Below are positions 37,471 to 45,534 of a DNA stretch of 64,000 nt, one piece after another. Source of the DNA: Curtobacterium salicis. GTDB taxonomy: Bacteria > Actinomycetota > Actinomycetes > Actinomycetales > Microbacteriaceae. The number at the start of each line of letters is the position of its first letter. Within the stretch, counting starts at the first letter, position 1. A model generated the notes under the pieces. That model was not told the origin of the DNA, ran no database searches, and saw only the letters and a program-made list of their open reading frames with translations. A program made the position numbers and the translations under genes. The stretch is from the NCBI RefSeq assembly GCF_011759505.1, contig NZ_JAAOYO010000004.1, positions 434,001 through 498,000 of the forward strand, read 5' to 3'.

Positions 37471-38619
37471 TCAGCGGCCGAGCTGCTCGAGGTGTTCGCG
37501 GACGTCAGGCGCGTCGTGGATCCGGCCTGTGTAGTGCTGCTCGGTGACGCGGGTGTTCGAGTGCCCGAGCAGCGCGGCCGCGGTGTCGAGGTCGACCCCG
37601 TCGCGGATGAGCTTGCCGACGGTCTTCCGGAACGACTTCGGGGTGATCCAGTCGTCGTACCCGTGGTGGTCGCGGAAGTCGCGCCACTGCCGGCGCATGT
37701 TGTTCGGTGAGCGGAGCGTCCCGGTCGACGACGGGAACACCCACTCCGTGTAGGCGTCTGCGCGGCGCTGCATGAGCATGGCGACGGCGAACGGGGGCAG
37801 GGGGAGCCTGCGCCACGACGAGGCTGTCTTCGGGTGCTCCTGGCGTTGCAGGCCCTCGCCGCGGACCTGGACGACGGTGCCGGTGATCGTGACGGTCGGG
37901 ACGTCGGCGCCGAGGTCGACGTCCACCCACCGGATGGCGAGCAGCTCGCCGGTCCGGACGGCGGTCGCCATGAGCATGTCGACCAGGTCGCCGAGCTCCG
38001 CGGTGCGTACCCGGCCGCCCTTGTCGATGCCGGTGTCCCAGGCACGGAGCCGCTGCCGGAGCACGACGACGTCGGCTGATGCGATGGTCAGCACCTCGCC
38101 GCGGGTGACGGCGACGGCGCGTGCCTCGGTGACGGGGTTCGTGCCGGCGGCGCCGTGCCGGACGGCGAGGGAGAACATGCCCTTCAGGATCACCCGGGCG
38201 GTCTTCGCCGCCGAGGGGGACTTCGCGATGAGCGCGCCGAGGTGCCTGTCGACGACGGGCACGGTGACCTCGCGGATCCGGAGAGCGCCGAGCGCGGGCT
38301 CGATGTGGGTGCGGAGCGATCGCCGGTACGCCTCGAGGGTGCCGGATGCGACCTTCCGCTCGAGGAGCGTGTCGTACCAGCGGTCGGCGAGGACCCGCAC
38401 GTGGCTCTCGGCGGTGATCTCGCCGCCGTGGAGGCGTGTCCGGTCCCGGAGGTGCTCGACGAGCGTGTCCTCCGCCTGACGGCCCGTGGAGCCGGTGCGC
38501 TCGACGAGTCGGGTGACGCCGTCGAAGTCGCGGAAGCGGGCCTTCGCGACCCAGAGCTTCCCGCGGCGGCTGCGGGTGATCTGCCCCCAGGTGCCGAGGA
38601 CGAGTGGTGGGCGGGGCAT
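37471..38619 (-). CDS. int: Tyrosine-type site-specific integrase
   Basis: This 382-residue phage integrase has an N-terminal arm/AP2-like DNA-binding part (1-65), a SAM-like core-binding domain (70-165) and a catalytic domain. Visible catalytic residues are R222 (TAVRTGELL), K264, R331, H353 (LGHS) and nucleophile Y363 (EQHYTG). In the HxxR box, His is replaced by Lys (K328-S-F-R331). The gene ends 83 bp from the tRNA-Lys 3' end and reads toward it. Its ATG overlaps the ImmA stop by one base, so int is the last gene of the leftward lysogeny operon. Confidence 0.94.
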   Translation of the reverse strand: MPRPPLVLGTWGQITRSRRGKLWVAKARFRDFDGVTRLVERTGSTGRQAEDTLVEHLRDRTRLHGGEITAESHVRVLADRWYDTLLERKVASGTLEAYRRSLRTHIEPALGALRIREVTVPVVDRHLGALIAKSPSAAKTARVILKGMFSLAVRHGAAGTNPVTEARAVAVTRGEVLTIASADVVVLRQRLRAWDTGIDKGGRVRTAELGDLVDMLMATAVRTGELLAIRWVDVDLGADVPTVTITGTVVQVRGEGLQRQEHPKTASSWRRLPLPPFAVAMLMQRRADAYTEWVFPSSTGTLRSPNNMRRQWRDFRDHHGYDDWITPKSFRKTVGKLIRDGVDLDTAAALLGHSNTRVTEQHYTGRIHDAPDVREHLEQLGR

Positions 38620-39032
38620 CAGGCGCTGACGAGCCGGTGGCCGGCGTAGATGCGGGGGCCGAACTTGCGGAGCACGTAGCGGCGGAAGTCGTGGACGACG
38701 GCGGGGGTCACGTTGAGCTCCTCGGCGATGTAGTGGGTGTCGGGGCTGACGCGCTCGAGGGCTGCGTAGTCCTCGGGGTGCACGAGCAGCGTCGCGGCGT
38801 AGGAGTCGGCCTGGCGCTCGATGGCGCTGTCCCGGCCGGTGTCGCAGGTGTGCCCGTGGAAGACGTGCCCGAGCTCGTGCGCGAGGACGGAGCGCCGCTC
38901 GGACGGTGTCAGTCGGATGTCCAGGTAGATGCGGCTCTCGAGCGGGGAGTAGGCGCCGAGGAGGTCATCGGGCAGGTGCCCCATGACGACGCGGACGCCG
39001 TAGTCCCGTGCGATGTCCATCAGCTCTCTCAC
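38619..39032 (-). CDS. ImmA/IrrE family metallo-endopeptidase
   Basis: This 137-residue zinc peptidase has H52-E-L-G-H56 (AHELGHVFHGH) and a downstream ERQADSYAATLL that supplies the third ligand. ImmA-type proteins cleave phage or ICE repressors to trigger induction. The gene lies directly downstream of the HTH repressor (17 bp), which supports that pairing; the cleavage itself is inference. It is coupled to int by TGATG. Confidence 0.9.
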   Translation of the reverse strand: MRELMDIARDYGVRVVMGHLPDDLLGAYSPLESRIYLDIRLTPSERRSVLAHELGHVFHGHTCDTGRDSAIERQADSYAATLLVHPEDYAALERVSPDTHYIAEELNVTPAVVHDFRRYVLRKFGPRIYAGHRLVSA

Positions 39033-39049
39033 GTTGCCCCCGTGGGTGG

Positions 39050-39511
39050 TCAGTCGGCAGCCGGTTCGTCTGCCTTGCGCTGGCCGCGGCGTGCGGCCTT
39101 GGGGAGGGCCTCGAGGTGCGACGTGTCAGGGATGACGTCGTAGTCCTCGGAGGTGTCCTCATCTTGCGGGGTGGGTACGACACTGAGGTTCGGCTTCAGG
39201 CCCCAGCGTGCGAGGTCTGCGGCGTCGGCGGCAGCGAGGGTGTCGAAGTAGGTGGCACCGTGCCGGCGGATAGCGATCTCGGCGTTGCGGAGGATCTCGG
39301 CGGGCTCGATGTCGAGTCCGTGGCAGAGGCGGCCGAGCTCTTCGACGTCGATGACGCGGGCGCCGCGGAGGCTCTTGGAGACGGTCGAGTAGGGGAGCCG
39401 GCTGCGTTCGCCGAGCTCGCGGACGCCGATGTTGCGGCGGCTCGATTCCGCACGCAGCTCAGCGCTCACTGCCTGGCTCAGCGGACCCAATTCACGACTG
39501 TTCGTTCCCAT
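39050..39511 (-). CDS. Phage HTH repressor (probable ImmA target)
   Basis: This 153-residue protein has an N-terminal Cro/C1-type helix-turn-helix (residues 10-70; VRELGERSRLPYSTVSKSLR) and a C-terminal extension without a LexA-like Ser/Lys protease dyad, which fits cleavage by a separate peptidase. The ATG at 39511 was chosen over an upstream start because a good promoter (TTGTGG, 17 bp, TAGTTT) ends 7 bases before it, giving a leaderless message. TGGAAA repeats around this promoter are candidate operators. Confidence 0.8.
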   Translation of the reverse strand: MGTNSRELGPLSQAVSAELRAESSRRNIGVRELGERSRLPYSTVSKSLRGARVIDVEELGRLCHGLDIEPAEILRNAEIAIRRHGATYFDTLAAADAADLARWGLKPNLSVVPTPQDEDTSEDYDVIPDTSHLEALPKAARRGQRKADEPAAD

Positions 39512-39512
39512 G

Positions 39513-39602
39513 TGGAAAAAACTAGCCAGAAATGGAAACAACCACAAGTCTCCCTTGCGGCGGACACACATGGGCGCATACTGGTCCACATGGAAACACA
39601 GA
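39513..39602. promoter_or_regulatory. Divergent lysogeny control region with three operator-like repeats
   Basis: Leftward promoter: TTGTGG (complement of 39542-39547), 17-bp spacer, TAGTTT (complement of 39519-39524), 7 bases to the repressor ATG. Rightward promoter: TTGCGG (39555-39560), 16 bp, CATACT (39577-39582), 7 bases to the Cro-like ATG. Direct repeats TGGAAAAAACTA (39513), TGGAAACAACCA (39533) and TGGAAACACAGA (39591) lie at the promoters and the two starts. Confidence 0.6.
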
Positions 39603-39850
39603 GCTACAGCGAGCAAGTGGCGGGAGAGGTCCGAGCGGCCATCGGACGCGCCGGCCTGACGCAGTCCGCCGTGTCGACGAAGACCGGCATCTCCGGCGCG
39701 ACGCTGTCCCGGAAGCTGTCCGGGAAGGTCGCGTTCGACGTCGAGGAGCTCAACGCGATCGCCGAGGCGCTCGGCCTCGTCACGTACGAGCTGATGCCCC
39801 GGACGAAGCCGGCGGCGCAGCGCGCTGAGGCGCTGGCGGTGGCCTCGTGA
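39590..39850 (+). CDS. Cro-like HTH regulator
   Basis: This 86-residue protein is almost entirely a helix-turn-helix domain (LTQSAVSTKTGISGATLSRK, then VEELNAIAEALGL). It is transcribed opposite the repressor from a shared 78-bp region and starts the rightward early operon, so a Cro role fits. The promoter -10 ends 7 bases before the ATG, so the transcript is probably leaderless. Confidence 0.8.
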   Translation: METQSYSEQVAGEVRAAIGRAGLTQSAVSTKTGISGATLSRKLSGKVAFDVEELNAIAEALGLVTYELMPRTKPAAQRAEALAVAS

Positions 39851-40056
39851 GCATCGACCTCGCTCAGACCCGACCCGACGACGAGCAGCTCGTCGACATC
39901 GCCAGGGCGGCCGAGTACCTCGGCCTGAAGGTGAAGACCCTCTACGAGTGGCGTCGCCTCCGGAAGGGGCCCGTCGCGACGAAGGTCGGGCGCCTCGTGA
40001 AGTACCGCCTCGGCGACCTGCGCGCGTACGTCGCCGCGCAGCGCGACGCCGCCTGA
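39847..40056 (+). CDS. Excisionase-like MerR/HTH_17 protein
   Basis: This 69-residue protein is an HTH_17 excisionase fold (LVDIARAAEYLGLKVKTLYE, ending KYRLGDLRAYV). GTG start overlaps the Cro-like stop by 4 bp. It may direct excision with the integrase or act as a transcription factor. Confidence 0.75.
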   Translation: MSIDLAQTRPDDEQLVDIARAAEYLGLKVKTLYEWRRLRKGPVATKVGRLVKYRLGDLRAYVAAQRDAA

Positions 40057-40138
40057 CCTCTCTCCCCCTCTGATCTTCTGCCGCCCGGCTACCGACAGCC
40101 CGGCGGGATCACTTCTCTCACCCCGAAGGGGCAACGAC

Positions 40139-40534
40139 ATGTTCCGTGGTACCTCCATGCCTGCAGCCGGGCGGAAGCTCGCTGCGCTGATCCGCTCGGA
40201 GGAGCTGATCTTCGACCACGACGGCCACATCTGGCGCGTCCACTCCACCGCTCAGGTGCACGACCAGGTCGTGCTCACGATTCGCAACGAGCTCGGCGAG
40301 CGGTCCGTCGTCGAGGTCCCGCTCGATGCGACGCTGCCGGTCCCGATCACTGGGACGACGGAGGGGCAGCGGACGTTCCTCCGTGGCGCTCCGTGGTTCC
40401 TGTTCGCGATCGTCGTCGCGCTGATCTCGTGGGTGGTGGAGGTCCCGATCGCTGGCGGCCTGCTGCTCCTGGTGGTCGTGTCGGTGCTGATCGGTGCGGT
40501 CGCGATGCTGACGCCGCCGCGAGGTGTCCGATGA
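40139..40534 (+). CDS. Phage membrane protein, unknown
   Basis: This 131-residue protein has a soluble first half (DGHIWRVHSTAQVHDQVVL) and two adjacent membrane helices at about 83-100 and 103-122. AAGGGG lies 6 bases before the ATG. It is the first gene after a short 82-bp gap that shows no other feature. It could be a superinfection-exclusion or accessory protein, but nothing shows this. Confidence 0.6.
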   Translation: MFRGTSMPAAGRKLAALIRSEELIFDHDGHIWRVHSTAQVHDQVVLTIRNELGERSVVEVPLDATLPVPITGTTEGQRTFLRGAPWFLFAIVVALISWVVEVPIAGGLLLLVVVSVLIGAVAMLTPPRGVR

Positions 40535-40869
40535 GCGCCGACATCCAGCAGGCCCGTGCCGCGCTCGCGAAGTGGCGCAAGGGGAGCACGCCTGGCCCGT
40601 GGGGCATCAGCGCGACCAGCAACGAGCTGCGAGCACGTGACCCGTGGAACGGCTTCTTGCTCGGCACCTGGGCGAACGCTTCCGGAGCAGACCAGGCCTT
40701 GATCGTCGGTACCGCGGGCAACCCCGAACTCTGGGACTCGCTCGACGGGATGCTCAAGGTGGCGAACGAGTGGAAGCACGGTGCGCCGAGCAAGAACGTC
40801 ATGTTCGTGAAGCACGCCGAGCGCATCGCCGCCGCGATCATCGCCGCCGACGAAGCGATGAGCCGGTGA
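40531..40869 (+). CDS. Phage hypothetical protein (TPGPW type)
   Basis: This 112-residue soluble protein has GSTPGPWGI near the start and ALIVGTAGNPELWDSLDGML in the middle, a pattern seen in several phage early proteins of unknown role. It is coupled to both neighbours by 4-bp overlaps (ATGA, GTGA). Confidence 0.6.
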   Translation: MSADIQQARAALAKWRKGSTPGPWGISATSNELRARDPWNGFLLGTWANASGADQALIVGTAGNPELWDSLDGMLKVANEWKHGAPSKNVMFVKHAERIAAAIIAADEAMSR

Positions 40870-41144
40870 GCGCCGTGGAGCTGCCGGTGCACCTGCAGAT
40901 CGCTCTCGCGGAGTACCCGCAGTGCCAGAAGCGGACGCGGCGGACGCAGGAGCACGTCGAGCGGTGCGCGAAGCCGTCGGAGTGGGCGATGCGGTGCAAC
41001 CACTGCGACGCGGTGTCCTTCGTCTGCGAGGAGCACGGCGCAGAGATCGCGGACTTGCAGCGTCCACAGGCGTGCTCGGCGTGCAACACGGTCGGGCTGG
41101 TGCCGTTGCGGTGGACGTGGACTCACCTGCGGTGCGGCTCGTGA
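40866..41144 (+). CDS. Phage small zinc-ribbon-like protein
   Basis: This 92-residue protein has cysteine pairs RCNHC, FVCEEH and ACSAC that could bind one or two zinc ions. GTG start with a 4-bp overlap on each side. Function unknown. Confidence 0.6.
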   Translation: MSAVELPVHLQIALAEYPQCQKRTRRTQEHVERCAKPSEWAMRCNHCDAVSFVCEEHGAEIADLQRPQACSACNTVGLVPLRWTWTHLRCGS

Positions 41145-41680
41145 TCATCGTCGGCCTGGACCTGTCTCTGGCGAGCACAGGGGTCGCGGTGATCCGAGAC
41201 GGGCAGGTGTCGCTCGAACGGGTCGATGCAGCTGCGTCGGACGACCCGCTGCTGTCGTGGCGTCGCATCGAGTCGACGGCTCAGAGGACGCTCCGCCAGG
41301 TGCCGGCCGGGGCGCTCGTCGTCCTCGAGGGGCCGTCGTGGGGTTCTCGGTTCGGGAAGCCGGACGAGCGGCACGCGCAGCGGTGGATGGTCCGTGGCCC
41401 GCTCCTCGCGTGCGGTCACGTCGTCGTCATCGTGTCACCCCGGACTCGGGCGAAGTACGCCGCCAACGACGGCAAGGCGCAGAAGCGGGCGGTGCTCGCG
41501 TCGATGCGGGCCCGTCATCCCGATCTGACGATCCGGGACCACAACGTGGCCGACGCTCTCGCCCTCGCGGCGATGGGTGCGCGGTCCTTCGGCTCACCGA
41601 TCGATGGAAAGCCGAGCAAGCAGCAGATCGAGGCCATGGGCGCAGTGTCCTGGCCTATCAACGAAGGGAGCGCGTCGTGA
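41141..41680 (+). CDS. RuvC-like Holliday-junction resolvase
   Basis: This 179-residue protein of the RNase H fold has first catalytic Asp in IIVGLDLSLASTG (D7), Glu in VVLEGPSWG (E63) and an Asp pair region DHNVADALALAA near residue 132. These are the RuvC acidic residues. Phages use it to resolve recombination or replication intermediates. It starts with GTG overlapping the previous stop by 4 bp and precedes the exonuclease/RecT pair. Confidence 0.8.
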   Translation: MIIVGLDLSLASTGVAVIRDGQVSLERVDAAASDDPLLSWRRIESTAQRTLRQVPAGALVVLEGPSWGSRFGKPDERHAQRWMVRGPLLACGHVVVIVSPRTRAKYAANDGKAQKRAVLASMRARHPDLTIRDHNVADALALAAMGARSFGSPIDGKPSKQQIEAMGAVSWPINEGSAS

Positions 41681-42051
41681 GCGTGCAGATCATGAAGCGG
41701 AAGCTCGAAGAAACCCGGGACGGCCTGCAGGAGGTGGACGTCGACGGGGCGCTGGCTCACGCGCAGCTGGGGCACAAGGTGACGGCGATCGTCACGTACG
41801 AGGTCATCGAGCACCGTGACAACGCGGACGGGCAGTCGACGCTGGTGAAGGCCGTGCACATCGAGCCGATGGGTGGTGACCTGTTGGTGTCGGCGCAGGG
41901 GCTGCAGCAGTCGGCGTACCAGGTGCGGACGGGGAACGAGACGCTCGGCATCTTCGACGCTGAGCAGGCCCCGGCGGACGACGAGGACCCGGACGCGACG
42001 GTCACCGACTTCGGTGCCGCCCTGGCGAGCCCGTTCGGCGGCGACCAGTGA
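41677..42051 (+). CDS. Phage hypothetical protein in the recombination module
   Basis: This 124-residue acidic soluble protein contains GHKVTAIVTYEVIEHRDN and a central beta-rich region. No motif is recognisable. Overlaps the RuvC-like gene and the exonuclease gene by 4 bp each, so co-expression with the recombination genes is certain in design but function is unknown. Confidence 0.6.
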   Translation: MSVQIMKRKLEETRDGLQEVDVDGALAHAQLGHKVTAIVTYEVIEHRDNADGQSTLVKAVHIEPMGGDLLVSAQGLQQSAYQVRTGNETLGIFDAEQAPADDEDPDATVTDFGAALASPFGGDQ

Positions 42052-43196
42052 GCCCCGCGGTGCGGACGTCGCTCCCCGCCGAGCTCGAGGCGCGTGCCGG
42101 GGCGTCGGACCAGGACCGGACGCAGTGGCTGCTCGCCCGGGCACAGGGTGCCACGGCGACAGAGGTACGGGACCTGTGGCTCATCGCCCACGGCTTCTCG
42201 GCGTACACGTCGCAGCAGAAGCTCATCGACCAGAAGTGCGCGCTGCTCCTCGCTCCGGACGACAAGGCACGGGAGGCAGCCGCCACCGCGACGCTGCTCT
42301 CGACACCGGTGATCCTGTGGGGCAAGGAGCGTGAGCCGGTCATCGCGGAGCAGCTGCGGGTGTCGCACGGGATGCTGCCGGAGTCGCGGGTGTTCCGCTC
42401 GGCGTCGAACGCACGTCACCTGGCGTCGCCCGACGGTGTCCGCCTGAACGACGCGGGTGAGCTCGAGGTGTCGGAGATCAAGACCGCTGGCATGGACGTC
42501 AGCGTCGGCACGGAGGCGTACCGGAAGAAGGGCTACGCGATCCAGCAGCAGTGGGTCATGGGCGTGCTCGGAGCGAAGCGGTCGCTGTACGCGTGGGAAC
42601 TCCGTGAGGGGCAGCCCGGCGCGTTCGAGTCCGGGCACCCGTTCGGCGTGGACGTCGAGTGGGTCGAGTTCGACGCGGACCTGTTCGCGGAGCTCATCGT
42701 CATCGCCGACCAGTTCCTCGAGCGGCTCGACGCAGCGCTGGCTGCTGCTCGTGCCGGCGACGAACAGGTGATCGACGAGGAGCTGGACACGCTCGCCGTG
42801 AACTACCTCCGCGGCCTCGACCTCGAGAAGGAGGCGAAGGCGCTGAAGGAACCGGCGTACCGCGCGATGTTCGAGCGGCTGGACGCGGGGGAGGCGGTGG
42901 TGCAGGAGTCGCCGCTGGCTCGTGTGTCGTTCACGCCGGCGGTCGTCGAGGAGAAGCCGGTGTTCGGCATCGATCGGGCGGCGGCGGAGGCGGCTCGTCC
43001 GGCGGGGCTGTACGAGCGCCTGCAGCTGGCGGAGGACGACTTCGACCAGGCGGAGGCGGCGCTGAAGCGTGAGCGGCTGGCGGTCGAGGCGTTCGAGGCG
43101 GAGCACATCCGGCAGACCGGTGTGGAGCAGGTCGTGGTGAAGAAGGCAGCGCTGCGGGTCACCGCGGCCAAGGGCACGAAGGAGAAGGCAGCGTGA
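42048..43196 (+). CDS. YqaJ-type phage exonuclease
   Basis: This 382-residue protein has a YqaJ/lambda-exonuclease fold in residues 80-230. A Glu in KEREPVIAEQL is followed by the acidic block LASPDGVRLNDAGELEVSEI that carries Asp and the ExK pair (EIK). The C-terminal third is helical. It resects double-strand ends and hands single strands to the annealing protein encoded next. The 4-bp overlap with RecT/Bet supports a Red-like pair. Confidence 0.85.
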   Translation: MSPAVRTSLPAELEARAGASDQDRTQWLLARAQGATATEVRDLWLIAHGFSAYTSQQKLIDQKCALLLAPDDKAREAAATATLLSTPVILWGKEREPVIAEQLRVSHGMLPESRVFRSASNARHLASPDGVRLNDAGELEVSEIKTAGMDVSVGTEAYRKKGYAIQQQWVMGVLGAKRSLYAWELREGQPGAFESGHPFGVDVEWVEFDADLFAELIVIADQFLERLDAALAAARAGDEQVIDEELDTLAVNYLRGLDLEKEAKALKEPAYRAMFERLDAGEAVVQESPLARVSFTPAVVEEKPVFGIDRAAAEAARPAGLYERLQLAEDDFDQAEAALKRERLAVEAFEAEHIRQTGVEQVVVKKAALRVTAAKGTKEKAA

Positions 43197-44137
43197 CGAA
43201 CGCAGTGGCAGCGCTCCCGTCAACGGGAGACGAGACGAAGTGGACGGCGTCCGAGGCGGCGCTCGTCGAGGCGGCCGGTCTGGTGACGGGCCCGCCTGCA
43301 GCACGCCGGCTGGCGCCGCGTCCGGTGGTCGAGGCGTTCCTGATGCACGCGCAGCGGACCGGGCTGGACCCGATCGCGCGGCAGATCTACTGCATCGAGC
43401 GTGGCGGCAAGTGGGGCACGCAGGTGTCGATCGACGGTGCTCGGTTGGTCGCCGAGCGGACCGGTCAGTACCGCGGGCAGACGGCGGTGCAGTGGACGGC
43501 TGACGGTGTGACGTGGGTCGACGTGTGGCTCGCGAGCGAAGCCCCGAAGGCGGCCCGTGTGGGTGTGCACCGTGATGGGTTCGTGGAGCCGCTGTACGCG
43601 GTGGCAACGCTGGACGCGTACAACGCGGGCGGTCCGATGTGGCGGAAGATGCCGGCGCTGATGCTCGGGAAGTGCGCCGAGATGCTGGCGCTGCGGAAGG
43701 CGTTCCCGCAGGACTTGTCGGGGCTGTACTCGACGGAGGAGATGGACCAGGCGCAGTCCGGGCGTCCGCAGCAGGCGCCGGTGGTGCAGGAGCAGCAGCC
43801 GGCGCTCGTGGAGGAGCCGCAGGTGGCGCCGACGGACTGGTTCGCGGAGGCCGCGGCGGTGTCGTCGAAGGACGAGGCGAACGCGTTGTGGCGGCGGATT
43901 CCGAAGCAGGAGCGGTCGGGTGAGCTGCAGGCGGCGATCGGTGCTCGTCTGGTGGCGCTGGCGGAGCCGGTGAAGGCGGCGGAGCCGGAGTGGGCGGAGC
44001 AGCAGTCGGCGGAGTCGACGACGGACTGGGCAACGGCGGAGGTGCCGCAGTCGGAGGACGAGGTGGAGACGGTCGACGGTGTGCTCGAGGGCACGGAGGT
44101 CGACGGGACGCCGAGCGCCGGCGGGTACGACCGATGA
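43193..44137 (+). CDS. RecT/Bet family single-strand annealing protein
   Basis: This 314-residue protein has an annealing domain in residues 25-180 (LAPRPVVEAFLMHAQRTGLD; ARQIYCIERGGKWG; VSIDGARLVAERTGQY; PALMLGKCAEMLALRKAFP) that matches Bet/RecT. The C-terminal third is acidic and Gln-rich, a probable SSB- or exonuclease-contact tail. It lies directly after the YqaJ gene, giving a complete two-component recombination system. Confidence 0.9.
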   Translation: MTNAVAALPSTGDETKWTASEAALVEAAGLVTGPPAARRLAPRPVVEAFLMHAQRTGLDPIARQIYCIERGGKWGTQVSIDGARLVAERTGQYRGQTAVQWTADGVTWVDVWLASEAPKAARVGVHRDGFVEPLYAVATLDAYNAGGPMWRKMPALMLGKCAEMLALRKAFPQDLSGLYSTEEMDQAQSGRPQQAPVVQEQQPALVEEPQVAPTDWFAEAAAVSSKDEANALWRRIPKQERSGELQAAIGARLVALAEPVKAAEPEWAEQQSAESTTDWATAEVPQSEDEVETVDGVLEGTEVDGTPSAGGYDR

Positions 44138-44328
44138 GCCAGATGGATCTGCGACCGGGCATGCGTCTCCGCAGCAAGAGCAACGGGGCAGTGGTGACCG
44201 TGCTCAAGGTGCACCAGGACGGCGCCGTGGAGGTCCGTGTCGGCTCCAACGGTCCGACGGCCACGACGAACGCCAACTACCTTGCGTGGTTGTACCGGCC
44301 GGTGGACGAGTCGGAGCAGGCGTCGTGA
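44134..44328 (+). CDS. Phage small KOW-like protein
   Basis: This 64-residue protein has a short beta-rich PGMRLRSKSNGAVVTVLK start, reminiscent of small SH3/KOW folds, but no assignable function. 4-bp overlaps at both ends. Confidence 0.55.
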   Translation: MSQMDLRPGMRLRSKSNGAVVTVLKVHQDGAVEVRVGSNGPTATTNANYLAWLYRPVDESEQAS

Positions 44329-44837
44329 GCGCGGTGGATGCCACGACGGCTGAGGTCGTGGAGCGGCCGCCGCTGGATCCCCGGATCGCGAACGTCTTGG
44401 CTTCGGTCGGCATCCACCGGCCGGATCCGGACGACCGGCTGCACGTCGCCCTCGTGAACGCGGTCGGGCGGACGCTACTCGGCGCGTACGGGGACCAGCT
44501 CGCTGCCATGCGCTTCGAGGTCGTCGCTGCGCTGCAGGCCGCTGGTGAGGCGTACGCGACTGCCAGGACGGACTACGAGGCGTACATCGACCGGGAGACG
44601 GTGCGGCTGGTGATGGGCGCCGACAAGGTCGCTCGGACGCTGGCGGAGCAGATGGCTCGCGCGTCGGACAAGGGGTACGAGCTGAAGCTCGCGTTCCTCC
44701 TCGCTGAGAAGCGGGACCAGTTCCTCCGGAAGCTGCTTGATGCGTTCGCGGCTGCCGGTGAGAACCACAGGACGTCGCGTGCGGATCAGCGGGCTGCTGA
44801 CCGGATGCACGCGCAGGGCTACACGGGAGCGAGCTGA
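44325..44837 (+). CDS. Phage helical protein, unknown
   Basis: This 170-residue protein is mostly long helices from residue 50 on (RFEVVAALQAAGEAYATART, ELKLAFLLAEKRDQFLRK), with possible coiled coil. GTG start overlaps the previous gene. No motif recognised. Confidence 0.6.
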   Translation: MSAVDATTAEVVERPPLDPRIANVLASVGIHRPDPDDRLHVALVNAVGRTLLGAYGDQLAAMRFEVVAALQAAGEAYATARTDYEAYIDRETVRLVMGADKVARTLAEQMARASDKGYELKLAFLLAEKRDQFLRKLLDAFAAAGENHRTSRADQRAADRMHAQGYTGAS

Positions 44838-45205
44838 TGGCTGAGAACACGATGCTGGTGCGTCGCGGTGACGTGGTGCACGTCCGCGGCTGCGAGCTCA
44901 TCGGGGGCGCGTACGTCGTCCCGGTGATCCACCCCGACGGGGGCATGAAGTTCTGCACCCGGTGTGGTGCGACGCCGACGCCGAAGGTGATGGCGGGTGC
45001 GCTGAACGCCGGCGTGTACGGGAAGACCGTGGCGGTGCCGGAGTCGGGTCTGGATGCGCCGTTCGAGGGTCGTGTGATCGCGATCTCGCATGACGGGTCG
45101 ATCACGGGCCGCACGGTGACGACGTTCACGTTCGAGCCGGCGCCCGGTGGTCGGGCGCGGGTCCTGACGGTGGACTCGACGGTCCGGGTCGAGGTGCGGC
45201 GATGA
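44837..45205 (+). CDS. Phage beta-rich protein, unknown
   Basis: This 122-residue protein has FCTRCGATPTPK, a single CxxC, and a beta-rich second half. It could bind a metal but the pair alone is weak evidence. Coupled by overlaps on both sides. Confidence 0.55.
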   Translation: MAENTMLVRRGDVVHVRGCELIGGAYVVPVIHPDGGMKFCTRCGATPTPKVMAGALNAGVYGKTVAVPESGLDAPFEGRVIAISHDGSITGRTVTTFTFEPAPGGRARVLTVDSTVRVEVRR

Positions 45206-45534
45206 GCGACTACGACGTCTTCGTCCGGGTGTCCGTGCCGAACGCGGTGTTCAAGACGCTGCGGCAGGTCGCTGACGCTGAGCGGACGTCGGTGGCGGTG
45301 GTGATCCGTGAGGTGCTGCGGACCTACGTGCCGCCGACGACCACGCCGCGCGCTGCCGAGGGCAGTGTCGATGAGCAGGTGCTGAAGCTCAACGAGAAGG
45401 GCATGACGGACCACGAGATCGCGGCGGAGCTCGGGATCAGCCACTCGTCGGTGGCGAAGCGGCGGAAGCGCCTGCTACTGCCGGCGCATGGCTGGCAGCG
45501 CCGCCTTGACGAGCAGCGGAAGGCCGCATCGTGA
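45202..45534 (+). CDS. Phage ribbon-helix-helix plus HTH protein
   Basis: This 110-residue protein has a CopG/Arc-like start (VRVSVPNAVFKTLRQVADAE, VAVVIREVLRTYV) and a C-terminal helix-turn-helix (GMTDHEIAAELGISHSSVAK). It is probably a DNA-binding regulator of early or late genes; the target is unknown. Confidence 0.6.
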   Translation: MSDYDVFVRVSVPNAVFKTLRQVADAERTSVAVVIREVLRTYVPPTTTPRAAEGSVDEQVLKLNEKGMTDHEIAAELGISHSSVAKRRKRLLLPAHGWQRRLDEQRKAAS

